Assembly (NCBI RefSeq): GCF_004681125.1
Contig: NZ_SIHO01000002.1
Span: forward strand, 1,021,413-1,085,412
DNA length: 64,000 bases
Reading direction: 5' to 3'
Source of the DNA: Glacieibacterium arshaanense
GTDB taxonomy: Bacteria; Pseudomonadota; Alphaproteobacteria; Sphingomonadales; Sphingomonadaceae
Shown: positions 33,866 through 42,643 of the stretch, piece by piece
How positions within the stretch are numbered: the first letter of the stretch is position 1
Layout: every line of letters starts with the position of its first letter
The notes under the pieces: model-generated
Told to the model about the DNA's origin: nothing
Seen by the model: the letters and a program-made list of their open reading frames with translations, nothing else
Databases searched by the model: none
Program-made: the position numbers and the translations under genes

Positions 33866-34195
33866 ATGAAGACGGCAATGACGCTGGTGGCAGTCGCCAG
33901 CCTGGGTTTGCTCGCAGCTTGCGGCGAAAAGGCCGCTGACACCGCTGCAACCACGACCGAAGCACCTGCCGCTGACGCCGCAGCCGCTCCGGCCGCTGAC
34001 GCCACTGTTGCGACCGATGCTGCTGCTGCAGCAACCGACGCTGCTGCTGTCGCCACGACCGACGCTGCTGTCGCTGCTGATGCTGCTGCTGCCGCTTCGA
34101 CGACCGCTGCTGCCGATGCGACTTCGGCTGCTGCCGGTGCCGTCAGCGACGGTGCGGACAAGGTCAAGGCCGCTGCCGACGCGATGAAGAAGTAA
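33866..34195 (+). CDS. Alanine-rich lipoprotein of low complexity
   Basis: A 109-residue product. It has a lipoprotein signal with lipobox (LGLLAACGEK, lipidated Cys at ~20), then a tail of more than half alanine with Asp, Thr and Val in repeated ADAAA/TDAAA units and a charged end (DKVKAAADAMKK). The coding is heavily GCT/GCC-based with repeated GACGCTGCT words. The helical Ala-rich tail recalls Lpp-type or coiled lipoproteins. A strong terminator follows, so it is a separate highly expressed-looking unit. Function unknown. Confidence 0.75.
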   Translation: MKTAMTLVAVASLGLLAACGEKAADTAATTTEAPAADAAAAPAADATVATDAAAAATDAAAVATTDAAVAADAAAAASTTAAADATSAAAGAVSDGADKVKAAADAMKK

Positions 34196-34219
34196 GCTTC
34201 TTACATCGAATCGAACATG

Positions 34220-34260
34220 AAGGGCCGGGCGCACAAGCGTCCGGCCCTTTTTGCTTTTTT
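34220..34260 (+). terminator. Rho-independent terminator after the Ala-rich lipoprotein
   Basis: A stem of AGGGCCGG(G)CGC / GCGTCCGGCCCT with loop ACAA is followed by TTTTTGCTTTTTT. The strongest canonical terminator in the window. Confidence 0.9.
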
Positions 34261-34419
34261 GCGATATGGCCGGTTGCCGGTTCAATCGCCATTCACCCGC
34301 GCGGTACTAATCAAATCGCCATAGCCGATTGACCTGCACGCCGCTCGGGGCTAGCGCAAACACATGTTGAAACGCAGACAGCGCCCGCTGTCAGGCGGCA
34401 TTTTGGGGAGTTTCATGCG

Positions 34420-35679
34420 ATGAAGACGTTCACGACGAAAGCGTTCAAGACTTTGGCGATTTCGGCACTGCTCGCGACAACCGGCGTGGTTGTCGGCGTG
34501 GCCGCGCCCGCACAGGCCGCCGACAAGCCCGCGGCACCGAAGTACAAGCTTTCGAAGCCGGTGCAGCAGGCGCTCGCCGAATCGCAGAAGCTGTCGGCTG
34601 CCGGTGACAATGCCGGTGCGCTCGCCAAGGCCAATGAAGCTGCGGCGCTGCCGTCGCTGACGCCTGACGAAGTCTACATGATCAACGCCGTCAAGATTAA
34701 TATCGCGATCGCGACCAAGGACAACACGTTGCTCGAACAGGCGCTGCGCGGCGCATTGTCGTCGGGCTTGGTGCCGCCCGAAGACCAGGCGAAGTTCTAC
34801 CGCAACCTCGGCGCGCTGGCGCTGCAGCACAATGACTATGCGACCGCGACGTCGGACTTCGAAAAGCTCGCGGCGCTCAACCCTGCCGATACCGAGCCGA
34901 TGATCGCGCTCGCCGAACTTTACCAGCGCCAGAAGCAGCCGGTGAAGGCTGTGGCGATGCTCGGCAAGGTCATCGATACCGCCAAGGCCAATGGCACCGT
35001 GGCGCCGGAGACGGTCTATCGCCGCCGCCTGGCGATTGCCTATGACGCCAAGCTGACTGCCGATATCCAGCCGGCCGCGATGGCACTGGTTGCGGCCTAT
35101 CCGAACCCGGTCAACTGGCGCGATGCGCTCACCATCTTCCGTGACGGCGCCAACCTCGATGACCAGGCGAGCCTCGATACGCTGCGCCTGATGGCGACGG
35201 TCGGCGCGCTCAACGGCGAACGCGACTATGCTGAATACGCCGAAACCGCTTCGAACCGCGGCCTGCCCGGCGAAGCCAAGACGGCGCTCGACGAGGGCGT
35301 TGCCAAGGGCATGCTTTCGACCAGCAAGCCGTTCGTCAAGGAACTGTCGGGCGTCGTGACGCCGAAGATCGCTGCCGACAAGGCCAGCCTGCCGGGTCTC
35401 GCCAAGGATGCCGCCAAGGCCGCCAACGGCAAGCTCGCACTGTCGACCGGCGACGCGATGTACGGTTACGGCCAGTACGCCGACGCTGCCGCGATGTACA
35501 AGCTGGCGCTGAGCAAGGGCGGCATCGACGCCGATACCGCCAACCTGCGCCTCGGCATGGTGCTGGCGAAGTCGGGCGACAAGGCCGGCGCCGAAGCCGC
35601 GTTCAAGGCCGTCGCCGGCCCTGGCGCACGCAAGACGCTCGCGCAGTATTGGCTGATCTGGCTCAGCAAGAAGGCCTGA
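34420..35679 (+). CDS. Secreted tetratricopeptide-repeat protein
   Basis: A 419-residue exported protein with a signal peptide (about residues 1-31, ending APAQAA), then an array of helical repeats with TPR character (DYATATSDFEKLAALNPADT, and AYDAKL further on) across the whole length. Ala/Lys-rich. Probably periplasmic scaffold; no catalytic motif was seen. It stands between two terminators as a single-gene unit. Function unknown; sphingomonads often have several such proteins. Confidence 0.75.
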   Translation: MKTFTTKAFKTLAISALLATTGVVVGVAAPAQAADKPAAPKYKLSKPVQQALAESQKLSAAGDNAGALAKANEAAALPSLTPDEVYMINAVKINIAIATKDNTLLEQALRGALSSGLVPPEDQAKFYRNLGALALQHNDYATATSDFEKLAALNPADTEPMIALAELYQRQKQPVKAVAMLGKVIDTAKANGTVAPETVYRRRLAIAYDAKLTADIQPAAMALVAAYPNPVNWRDALTIFRDGANLDDQASLDTLRLMATVGALNGERDYAEYAETASNRGLPGEAKTALDEGVAKGMLSTSKPFVKELSGVVTPKIAADKASLPGLAKDAAKAANGKLALSTGDAMYGYGQYADAAAMYKLALSKGGIDADTANLRLGMVLAKSGDKAGAEAAFKAVAGPGARKTLAQYWLIWLSKKA

Positions 35680-35697
35680 GCCACAAGCTGCTAAAGT

Positions 35698-35736
35698 TGC
35701 GGGCGGTCCCAGCAATGGTGCCGCCCGTTGCTTTTT
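35698..35736 (+). terminator. Terminator after the TPR gene
   Basis: GCGGGCGG and CCGCCCGTTGC form a GC stem around a ~14-base loop, followed by TTTTT, 19 bp after the stop codon. Confidence 0.8.
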
Positions 35737-35853
35737 GACCAGTAGCTTTTCGGCGCGGCATTCCGTATAGAGCGCGACCCGCTTTCGGTTTTTGATCCCG
35801 GTGCATCCAAGGACTCGGTTCCCGAAGGTGCCCATAGGAGGCACGTAAGACCC

Positions 35854-37326
35854 ATGGATATCCGGCTTGGCCTGACCTTCGACGACGTGCTGCTGGTGCC
35901 TGCCGAATCGCGTATCCTGCCTAGCGAGGCCGACACATCGACGCGCATCACGCGCGACATCAAGCTCAACATTCCGGTGCTGTCATCGGCGATGGACACC
36001 GTGACCGAAGCCGACATGGCGATTGTCATGGCACAGGCCGGCGGCATCGGCGTCCTGCACCGCAACTTGACGGTCGACGAACAGGCGCATGCGGTGCGTC
36101 AGGTCAAGCGCTTCGAAAGCGGCATGGTCGTCAATCCGGTGACGATGCTGAGCAACCAGACACTCGGCGAGGCGCTGGCGCTGATGGCTCATCACCGTAT
36201 TTCAGGCATTCCGGTGCTTGACGCCGCCGCCAACGGGCAGGCCGGCAAGCTGGTGGGCATCATCACCAACCGCGACGTGCGCTTTGCCGAAAACCCCGAC
36301 CAGCCGGTCAGCGAGTTGATGACGCACGATAACCTCGTCACCGTGCGCGCCGGCGTCAGCCAGGAAGAAGCGCGCCGCCTGCTGCACGCGCACCGAATCG
36401 AAAAGCTGATCGTTGTCGATGACGACTATCGCTGCATCGGTCTGATCACCGTCAAGGATTTCGAGCGCGCCGTCACCTATCCCAATTCGACCAAGGACAG
36501 TACCGGCCGCCTGCGCGTCGCTGCTGCGACCACCGTCGGCGACCTTGGCTATGAACGTACCGAAGCGCTGCTCGACGCCGACTGCGACCTGATCATCATC
36601 GATACCGCGCACGGCCATTCGGTGCGCGTTTCCGAAGCCGTCGAGCGCGTCCGCCGCATCTCGAACTCGGTGCAGATCATCGCCGGTAACGTCGCCACCG
36701 CCGAAGCCGCCCGCGCGCTGATCGGCGCCGGCGCCGACGGTATCAAGGTCGGCATCGGCCCGGGGTCGATCTGCACGACGCGTGTCGTCGCCGGCGTCGG
36801 CGTGCCGCAGCTGACGGCGATCATGGATACCGCCGAAGCCGCCGCCAAGCTCGGCATTCCGGTCATCGCCGATGGGGGCTTGCGGACCAGCGGCGACATC
36901 GCCAAGGCCCTCGCCGCGGGTGCTGCCGCCGTCATGATCGGCAGCCTGCTCGCCGGCACCGAAGAAGCCCCGGGCGAGACCTTCCTGTATCAGGGCCGGA
37001 CCTACAAATCCTACCGCGGCATGGGCTCGGTCAGCGCGATGGCGCGCGGCTCGGCCGACCGCTATTTCCAGCAGGACATCAAGGACCAGCTCAAGCTCGT
37101 CCCCGAAGGCATCGAGGGCCAAGTGCCGTACAAGGGCCCGGCGAAGGACGTGCTCCACCAGCTCGTCGGCGGCGTCAAGGCAGCGATGGGCTACACCGGC
37201 TCGGCCACGATCGCCGATTTCCAGAAGCGCGCGCAGTTCATCCAGATCACCAACGCGGGCCTCAGCGAAAGCCATGTCCATGACGTGACGATCACCCGCG
37301 AGGCGCCGAATTATCCGACGCGCTAA
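35854..37326 (+). CDS. guaB: IMP dehydrogenase
   Basis: NAD-dependent first step of GMP synthesis from IMP, 490 residues, cytoplasmic. A (beta/alpha)8 barrel interrupted by a CBS pair (about residues 95-205). The catalytic loop [11 protein letters not shown] places the nucleophile at Cys307; [10 protein letters not shown] and the mobile flap region follow. AGGAGGCACGTAAGACCC precedes the ATG. The following gene is an RsmB-type methyltransferase beyond a repeat element; guaA is not in the window. Confidence 0.97.
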   Translation: MDIRLGLTFDDVLLVPAESRILPSEADTSTRITRDIKLNIPVLSSAMDTVTEADMAIVMAQAGGIGVLHRNLTVDEQAHAVRQVKRFESGMVVNPVTMLSNQTLGEALALMAHHRISGIPVLDAAANGQAGKLVGIITNRDVRFAENPDQPVSELMTHDNLVTVRAGVSQEEARRLLHAHRIEKLIVVDDDYRCIGLITVKDFERAVTYPNSTKDSTGRLRVAAATTVGDLGYERTEALLDADCDLIIIDTAHGHSVRVSEAVERVRRISNSVQIIAGNVATAEAARALIGAGADGIKVGIGPGSICTTRVVAGVGVPQLTAIMDTAEAAAKLGIPVIADGGLRTSGDIAKALAAGAAAVMIGSLLAGTEEAPGETFLYQGRTYKSYRGMGSVSAMARGSADRYFQQDIKDQLKLVPEGIEGQVPYKGPAKDVLHQLVGGVKAAMGYTGSATIADFQKRAQFIQITNAGLSESHVHDVTITREAPNYPTR

Positions 37327-37332
37327 GACTAA

Positions 37333-37463
37333 AGGGCCTCCGGCGGGCAGGCCTGAGGCCTGCACCCAATTATTGGGTCGGCGCCGCATACCGCCACCTC
37401 GGCCCATGATGCACCCGGCCAATAGTCGGGTGCAGGCCTCAGGCCTGCCCGCCGGAGGCACTT
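37333..37463. repeat. Interspersed inverted repeat, paired copy
   Basis: Halves with inner palindromes GGCCTGAGGCC (left) and GGCCTCAGGCC (right), separated by a ~60-base loop. The left tip starts 6 bp after the guaB stop, and the right tip is 28 bp before the next start codon. Confidence 0.93.
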
Positions 37464-37491
37464 TCTCCCCCTATTCTGAATCGACAATGCC

Positions 37492-38688
37492 ATGACCCCA
37501 GCCGCCCGCATCCAGGCCGCCATCGACTGCCTCGACCAGATTGCCACTGCCGCACGTGACGGTGGCGCTGCAGCCGACACGTTGATCGCGCGCTATTTCA
37601 GCACGCGGCGCTATGCCGGGTCGAAGGACCGTCGTGCGGTGCGCGAGCTGATTTACGAGGTCATCCGCTCGATCGGCACCTGCCCGCGGTCGGGTCGTGC
37701 GGCGATGATCGGCTACGCGAGCGCGCATGCGCCCGATCTGCTGCTCGAATTCGGTACCGACGCGAGCCATTCGCCGCGCGCGCTCGACGAGGACGAGGAT
37801 GCTGCCGACAGCAGCCTGGCGCCCGAATGGTTGCTGTCGCGGTTGCGCGCGCGCTTCGGCAGCTCAACGCCGCAGGAAGTACGTGCACTGCTCGAACGCG
37901 CGCCGCTCGATCTGCGCGTCAATATCCTGCGTACGACACGCGACGCGATGCTGGCCGAAATCGAGGGCGTCAGCGCCTGCCGCTATGCCCGCGACGGATT
38001 GCGGACCAGCGGCGCGATGGCGGTCGAATCGCATCCGGCGTTCAACGACGGGCTGATCGAGGTCCAGGACGAAGGCAGCCAGCTCACCGCGCTGGCGTGC
38101 GCGGCGCAGCCCGGCACCACAGTGCTCGACCTGTGCGCGGGGGCGGGCGGCAAGACACTGGCGCTCGCCGCCGACATGGCCAACACCGGTCGGCTGATTG
38201 CGACCGATACCGACCGCGGCCGGCTCGACCGGCTGGCGCTGCGCGTCGCGCGGGCCGGGGTGACGATTGCTGAGCGCCGCCTGCTCAACCCGGGCAAGGA
38301 AGCTGCGGCACTCGCCGACCTGACCGGTGGTGTCGATCTGGTGCTGATCGATGCGCCGTGCTCGGGGACGGGGACGTGGCGGCGCAACCCCGAAGCGCGC
38401 TGGCGGCTGACGCCGCAGCGGCTCGACCGGCTGATTGCCGAACAGCGGCGGCTGCTCGACATCGGTGCGGCGTGCGTCAAGCCCGGCGGCACCTTGGTCT
38501 ATGTCGTGTGCTCGCTGCTGCCCGACGAGGGCGAGGCGCAGATCAAGCGCTTCCTCAGCATGAATGACGGTTGGGAGCCGGCGGAATTCCGCATCGCCAC
38601 GGATCCGAAGCCGGTAACGTCGGCGGTCGTGACGCCGCACCGCCATGGCTGCGACGGCTTTTTTGTCGCAAGACTGACGCGGCTCTGA
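37492..38688 (+). CDS. RsmB/NOP-family rRNA (cytosine-C5)-methyltransferase
   Basis: A SAM-dependent m5C RNA methyltransferase, 398 residues. An N-terminal NusB-like helical part (residues 1-65) is followed by a Rossmann domain. LDLCAGAGGKTLALA is motif I; DAPCSGTGTWRRNPE and YVVCSLLPDEGEAQ carry the release and nucleophilic cysteines of the family. Most likely modifies 16S rRNA (C967 type), but other RNA targets cannot be excluded. Followed after 35 bp by a small TPR gene. Confidence 0.88.
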   Translation: MTPAARIQAAIDCLDQIATAARDGGAAADTLIARYFSTRRYAGSKDRRAVRELIYEVIRSIGTCPRSGRAAMIGYASAHAPDLLLEFGTDASHSPRALDEDEDAADSSLAPEWLLSRLRARFGSSTPQEVRALLERAPLDLRVNILRTTRDAMLAEIEGVSACRYARDGLRTSGAMAVESHPAFNDGLIEVQDEGSQLTALACAAQPGTTVLDLCAGAGGKTLALAADMANTGRLIATDTDRGRLDRLALRVARAGVTIAERRLLNPGKEAAALADLTGGVDLVLIDAPCSGTGTWRRNPEARWRLTPQRLDRLIAEQRRLLDIGAACVKPGGTLVYVVCSLLPDEGEAQIKRFLSMNDGWEPAEFRIATDPKPVTSAVVTPHRHGCDGFFVARLTRL

Positions 38689-38723
38689 TAGCTTTCGCGC
38701 CAGTATAGTTTGGGATTTGCCCG

Positions 38724-39245
38724 ATGATGTTTCGTAATCTGTTCGTGGCTGTGTTGCTGACGTCGGCGATGGGCGCCAGTGCGGCGACCAGCACCGGGGT
38801 TTCCGGCAAGCCGGTGTCGGCCCTGTCGCAAAGCTTCGAAGCCAAGGGCCAGGCCGCGCTCGCCAAGGGCCAGCCGACCGCCGCCATCGATGCCTTCGAA
38901 ACCGCGCTTGCGGTCGATCCGGCGAACGCCAACGCCTACATCGGCATCGCGCGCGCCTATGAAGCGCAAGGCCTGACCGGCAAGGCCGTGCGCTATTGGG
39001 GCGACGCGCTGCAGCTCGACCCCAACGACATCGCCGCATTGGAAGGCCAGGGCCTCGCGCTCGTCGCCCGCGGCGCCAACGCCCGCGCCAACGTCAATCT
39101 CCAGCGTATCAAGACGCTGTGCAAGACCGACTGCGCTGCCGCAACGCGGCTGCAGACGGCAATGACCGAGGCCGCAGCGAAGGCCGCCAAGGCGCCGGTG
39201 ACGGCGAGTGCTGAGCCGGCGAAGCCGGCGGCCGCGAAGAACTAA
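38724..39245 (+). CDS. Small secreted TPR protein
   Basis: A 173-residue protein with an N-terminal signal peptide (FVAVLLTSAMGASAA), two or three TPR-like helical pairs (AIDAFETALAVDPANANAYI and AVRYWGDALQLDPNDIAAL) and an Ala/Lys/Pro-rich C-terminus. CKTDC may form a disulfide in the periplasm. Probably in an operon with the methyltransferase gene upstream. The TAA stop overlaps the tip of a repeat element. Function unknown. Confidence 0.75.
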   Translation: MMFRNLFVAVLLTSAMGASAATSTGVSGKPVSALSQSFEAKGQAALAKGQPTAAIDAFETALAVDPANANAYIGIARAYEAQGLTGKAVRYWGDALQLDPNDIAALEGQGLALVARGANARANVNLQRIKTLCKTDCAAATRLQTAMTEAAAKAAKAPVTASAEPAKPAAAKN

Positions 39246-39339
39246 GAGCCTCCGGCGGGCAGGGCCTAGGCCCTGCACCCGATTGAAGAGCGCCAACAAA
39301 TGGGTGCAGGGCCTAAGGCCCTGCCCGCCGGAGGCCCTT
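39245..39339. repeat. Interspersed inverted repeat, paired copy
   Basis: Inner palindromes GGGCCTAGGCCC (left) and GGGCCTAAGGCCC (right). The left tip overlaps the TAA at 39243-39245 and the right tip overlaps the TAA of rsmA, filling the gap between convergent genes. Confidence 0.93.
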
Positions 39340-40165
39340 AAAGCTCCGCCGCCAACGCCGCGAACTCCGCCACCGTCAACGTCTCGGCGCGGCGTTCGGG
39401 GTCGATACCGGTGCGTTGCAGCGCCTCGATACCACCGTTCAATGTCTTGAGGCTGGCGCGCAGCATCTTGCGGCGCTGGCCGAACGCGGCGGCGGTGACG
39501 GCTTCAATGCGTGCCATCGGCACGTCGAGCACCGGGTCCATGGGCACGATGTGGACGACGGCGGAGGCGACCTTGGGCGGCGGCGTGAACGCCTTGGCGG
39601 GCAGGTCGAACGCAATGCGCGGGCGGCTGCGGAACTGCGCCAGCACCGACAGCCGGCCATAGGCGTCAGAGCCGGCGGCGGCGACGATGCGCTGCGCGAC
39701 TTCCTTCTGGAACATCAGCGTCAGGCTGGCCCACCAGGGCGGCCAGGGTTCGATGGTCAGCCAGCGCACCAGCAGCGCGGTGCCGATATTGTAGGGCAGG
39801 TTAGCGACTATATGCAGCGGGCCGGGCAGGGTGCCGCGCGGGTCATAGTCGAGCGCATCGCCGCCGACGACCTGCAAGCGGCCCGGTGCCAGGGCGCCGA
39901 GTTCGGCGAGTGCCGGCAATGCGCGGTCATCGCGTTCGACCGCCACGACATTGGCGCCGGCGCGCAGCAGTGCGCGCGTCAGCCCGCCGGGGCCGGGGCC
40001 GACTTCATAGACGCTGGCGCCGGCCAGCGGACCGGGTACGCGGGCGATACGGTCGAGCAGATTGCCATCGAGCAGGAAGTTCTGGCCGAGCGATTTTTTC
40101 GCGGCGAGGCCGTGGCGCGCGATGACCTCGCGCAGCGGCGGCAGGCTCAGCAGCGCGTCGGTCAC
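39338..40165 (-). CDS. rsmA: 16S rRNA (adenine 1518/1519-N6)-dimethyltransferase RsmA
   Basis: KsgA-type methyltransferase that dimethylates the two adenosines of helix 45 during 30S assembly, ~275 residues. [11 protein letters not shown] near the start, [16 protein letters not shown] (SAM motif I) and [12 protein letters not shown] (catalytic NLPY) are diagnostic. I prefer the GTG at 40165, whose GTGA overlaps the pdxA stop; an ATG at 40186 is possible. Last gene of the lptD-surA-pdxA-rsmA cluster, a gene order conserved well beyond alphaproteobacteria. Confidence 0.95.
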   Translation of the reverse strand: MTDALLSLPPLREVIARHGLAAKKSLGQNFLLDGNLLDRIARVPGPLAGASVYEVGPGPGGLTRALLRAGANVVAVERDDRALPALAELGALAPGRLQVVGGDALDYDPRGTLPGPLHIVANLPYNIGTALLVRWLTIEPWPPWWASLTLMFQKEVAQRIVAAAGSDAYGRLSVLAQFRSRPRIAFDLPAKAFTPPPKVASAVVHIVPMDPVLDVPMARIEAVTAAAFGQRRKMLRASLKTLNGGIEALQRTGIDPERRAETLTVAEFAALAAEL

Positions 40166-41145
40166 GCGATGCGGCGTGCGGCGCATTCGCCCGCCATCCG
40201 GATTGCCGCGATGATGGCGTCGGGGCGCGCCAGCCGCTTGCCGGCGATATCGAATGCGGTGCCATGGTCGGGCGAGGTGCGGATGATCGGCAACCCCAGT
40301 GTAACGTTGACGCCGGCATCGAAATGCAGCGTTTTCAACGGGATGAGTGCCTGATCGTGATACATGCAGATGGCAGCGTCATAGCGCTCGCGGGCTGCCG
40401 CATGGAACATCGTGTCGGCCGCCAGCGGCCCGAACGCGTCGATGTCTTCGGCGCGCAGCGCCTCGATGGCGGGGGCGATAATGTCGATTTCCTCGCGCCC
40501 CAGCGTGCCGCCTTCGCCGGCGTGCGGGTTGAGCCCTGCGACGGCGAGGCGCGGTGCGGCGATACCGAAATCACGCTGCAACCCGCGAGCGGCGACGCGC
40601 GCGCGCGACACGATGAGCTCGGTGGTGAGTTGGCTGGCGACTTCGGACAAAGGCGTGTGGATGGTGATCGGCACGGTGCGCAGCGACGGCCCGGCCAGCA
40701 TCATCACGGTGTTGCCTGCCGCCATGCCGCAGCGTTCGGCGATGAATTCGGTCTGGCCGGGGTGGGTGAAGCCGATGGCATAGAGCTGCGCCTTCGACAC
40801 CGGGCCGGTGACCACGGCGCGCGCGCTGCCGGCGCGCGTCAAGCCGACGGCGATTTCGAGGCTGTCGAGCGCGCAGCGCGCGCCGGCGAGGTTGGGCTCG
40901 CCGGGGACGATTTCGCCGGGGTCGTCGACCTGGATCAGCGGCAGACCTTCGTCGAACGCGCGCACTGCTTCGTCCGGACCCGATACGATGGAAATCGGCC
41001 CGTCCCACACGGCGCGCAGCGAGCGCTTGTCGCCGATCGCGAAGAACGGCGGCAGCCCGGCTTCGCGGCGCTGTGCCCACGCCAGCGCGATGATTTCGGG
41101 CCCGATGCCGGCGGGATCGCCAAGCGCAACCGCGAGCGCGTCCAT
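40162..41145 (-). CDS. pdxA: 4-hydroxythreonine-4-phosphate dehydrogenase
   Basis: NAD- and metal-dependent step of the DXP-dependent pyridoxal phosphate pathway, 327 residues. [10 protein letters not shown] at the start, [28 protein letters not shown] and [14 protein letters not shown] hold the conserved metal-binding His/Asp residues. Starts 9 bp after the surA stop and overlaps rsmA by 4 bp: one operon. Confidence 0.96.
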   Translation of the reverse strand: MDALAVALGDPAGIGPEIIALAWAQRREAGLPPFFAIGDKRSLRAVWDGPISIVSGPDEAVRAFDEGLPLIQVDDPGEIVPGEPNLAGARCALDSLEIAVGLTRAGSARAVVTGPVSKAQLYAIGFTHPGQTEFIAERCGMAAGNTVMMLAGPSLRTVPITIHTPLSEVASQLTTELIVSRARVAARGLQRDFGIAAPRLAVAGLNPHAGEGGTLGREEIDIIAPAIEALRAEDIDAFGPLAADTMFHAAARERYDAAICMYHDQALIPLKTLHFDAGVNVTLGLPIIRTSPDHGTAFDIAGKRLARPDAIIAAIRMAGECAARRIA

Positions 41146-41154
41146 CAGTCGCGC

Positions 41155-42492
41155 CTAGCGATAGTCGATCACCGCGTCGCGACGCAGGTCGCGCAGGTAG
41201 CGGCGGGCGCGCATGTTGACGCGTTCCTCGTTGAGCTGCGCATAAACTTCGTCGAACGATGCCGACTGCGCCTTGACCCCGGCGTCGTCGCGGCCGCACA
41301 GCACCAGCACGCGGACGCCGTCCTTGGCCGAGCCGAACGGCGGCGTCGCCTGGCCGACCGACAGCGTCTTCATCATTTCCTGCAGCGCTGGCGGCAAGTC
41401 CTTGATGCGGATGGCGTCGTTGATCGCGACTGTGGCGCCGATTTCCTTTGCCACGGTTTCGACACGGCCGCAGCCGCCCATGTCCTGCGTGACCTTCTGG
41501 AAATTGGCGACCACCGCCTTGGCTTCGGGCTCGGTAATGCCCGGCTTGAACTGGATGGCCATCTGCTTGAGGCTGAGAACGGCGTTTGCCGGATCAGCGG
41601 CGAGCACCTGGCGCTTTTCGATCAGCGCCATAATGGCGATGCCGCCCGGCACCACGATCGGGTCGCTGATGGTGGCGGGCTGCAACGCCGTGACGACCGG
41701 CCCGACGGCATCATTGAGTTGTCCGGCGCGGACCCAGCCAAGCTCGCCGCCGACACCGGCGGTCGAAGCTTCGGAGAACTGCCGGGCATAGGCGACGAAC
41801 GACGCGCCGCCGCGGATCTGCTGGACGATGCGCTGCGCGTCGGCCATGACGCGCGCCTGGTTTTCGGGGGTGGCGCTCAGGAAGATTTCGCCAACGCGAT
41901 ATTCTTCGGTGCCCTTGGCGGCGTTGAGCTTGTCGAGCAGCGCCTGAACCTCCTCGTCGCCGACGGTGACAGTGGGTTCGACCTTGCGGCGCAGCAGCCG
42001 CGACCATGCCATTTCGCCGCGAATCTGCGCCTTGATCGATGCCGCCGAGGCACCGTTCTGCACCAGAAAGGCGCTGAACTGTTCAGGCGTCTGCTTGAAG
42101 TTGGCGGCAACGCGCTGGAAGGCTTTTTCAACTTCGGCGTCGCTGATGCGGATTTCGTTGCTCGCGGCTTCCTGGATTTCGAGCTTTTCATCGATCAGGT
42201 TGCGCAGCACCTGCAGCCGCAGCTTGTTGCGTTCATCGGGCGAAATCTGCGCACCATTGGCGGCGATCACCAGATTGAGCCGCTGTTCGACATCGGTGTC
42301 GGTGATGATGTCTCCGTTGACGATGACGGTCGCCTTGCGCACCGACGGATCGGCCTGGCCGAGCACGCGCAGTTCGGGGCTGTCGAAGCCCATATCCTCC
42401 TGGCCCGGGCCCTGCTGCGCCAGCACGGGCATGGCCGACATGCCGGCGCCAAGCAACGCTGCCGCAAGAACCAGACGAAAACGCGAAAGCAT
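41155..42492 (-). CDS. surA: Periplasmic chaperone/peptidyl-prolyl isomerase SurA
   Basis: Outer-membrane-protein chaperone, 445 residues. A signal peptide (VLAAALLGAGMSAMPVLA), the SurA_N stretch TVIVNGDIITDTDVEQRL, and a parvulin-type rotamase region with ELGWVRAGQLNDAVGP are visible, followed by a second weaker parvulin-like region. It delivers LptD and other barrels to BAM, which fits the genes around it: lptD upstream (151 bp) and pdxA-rsmA downstream. Confidence 0.93.
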   Translation of the reverse strand: MLSRFRLVLAAALLGAGMSAMPVLAQQGPGQEDMGFDSPELRVLGQADPSVRKATVIVNGDIITDTDVEQRLNLVIAANGAQISPDERNKLRLQVLRNLIDEKLEIQEAASNEIRISDAEVEKAFQRVAANFKQTPEQFSAFLVQNGASAASIKAQIRGEMAWSRLLRRKVEPTVTVGDEEVQALLDKLNAAKGTEEYRVGEIFLSATPENQARVMADAQRIVQQIRGGASFVAYARQFSEASTAGVGGELGWVRAGQLNDAVGPVVTALQPATISDPIVVPGGIAIMALIEKRQVLAADPANAVLSLKQMAIQFKPGITEPEAKAVVANFQKVTQDMGGCGRVETVAKEIGATVAINDAIRIKDLPPALQEMMKTLSVGQATPPFGSAKDGVRVLVLCGRDDAGVKAQSASFDEVYAQLNEERVNMRARRYLRDLRRDAVIDYR

Positions 42493-42643
42493 TCAATTCT
42501 CCCGAAAGCAGTTCCATCGAGGTTCCGTCCGCCGCGGCCCCATTGCCATGCGTCGACCGGCGCTTCCCCAACGCCTTCCGGCGCATCCTCTACAGCGTCA
42601 CGCCGCTAACTGAAAGCGCTTAGCTGGACCGTTTACCGGTGGG

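Noticed and set aside
33850..34167. Antisense frame over the Ala-rich lipoprotein
   Set aside because: Low-complexity mirror of the GCT-repeat coding; the plus-strand frame has a ribosome site, lipobox and terminator.
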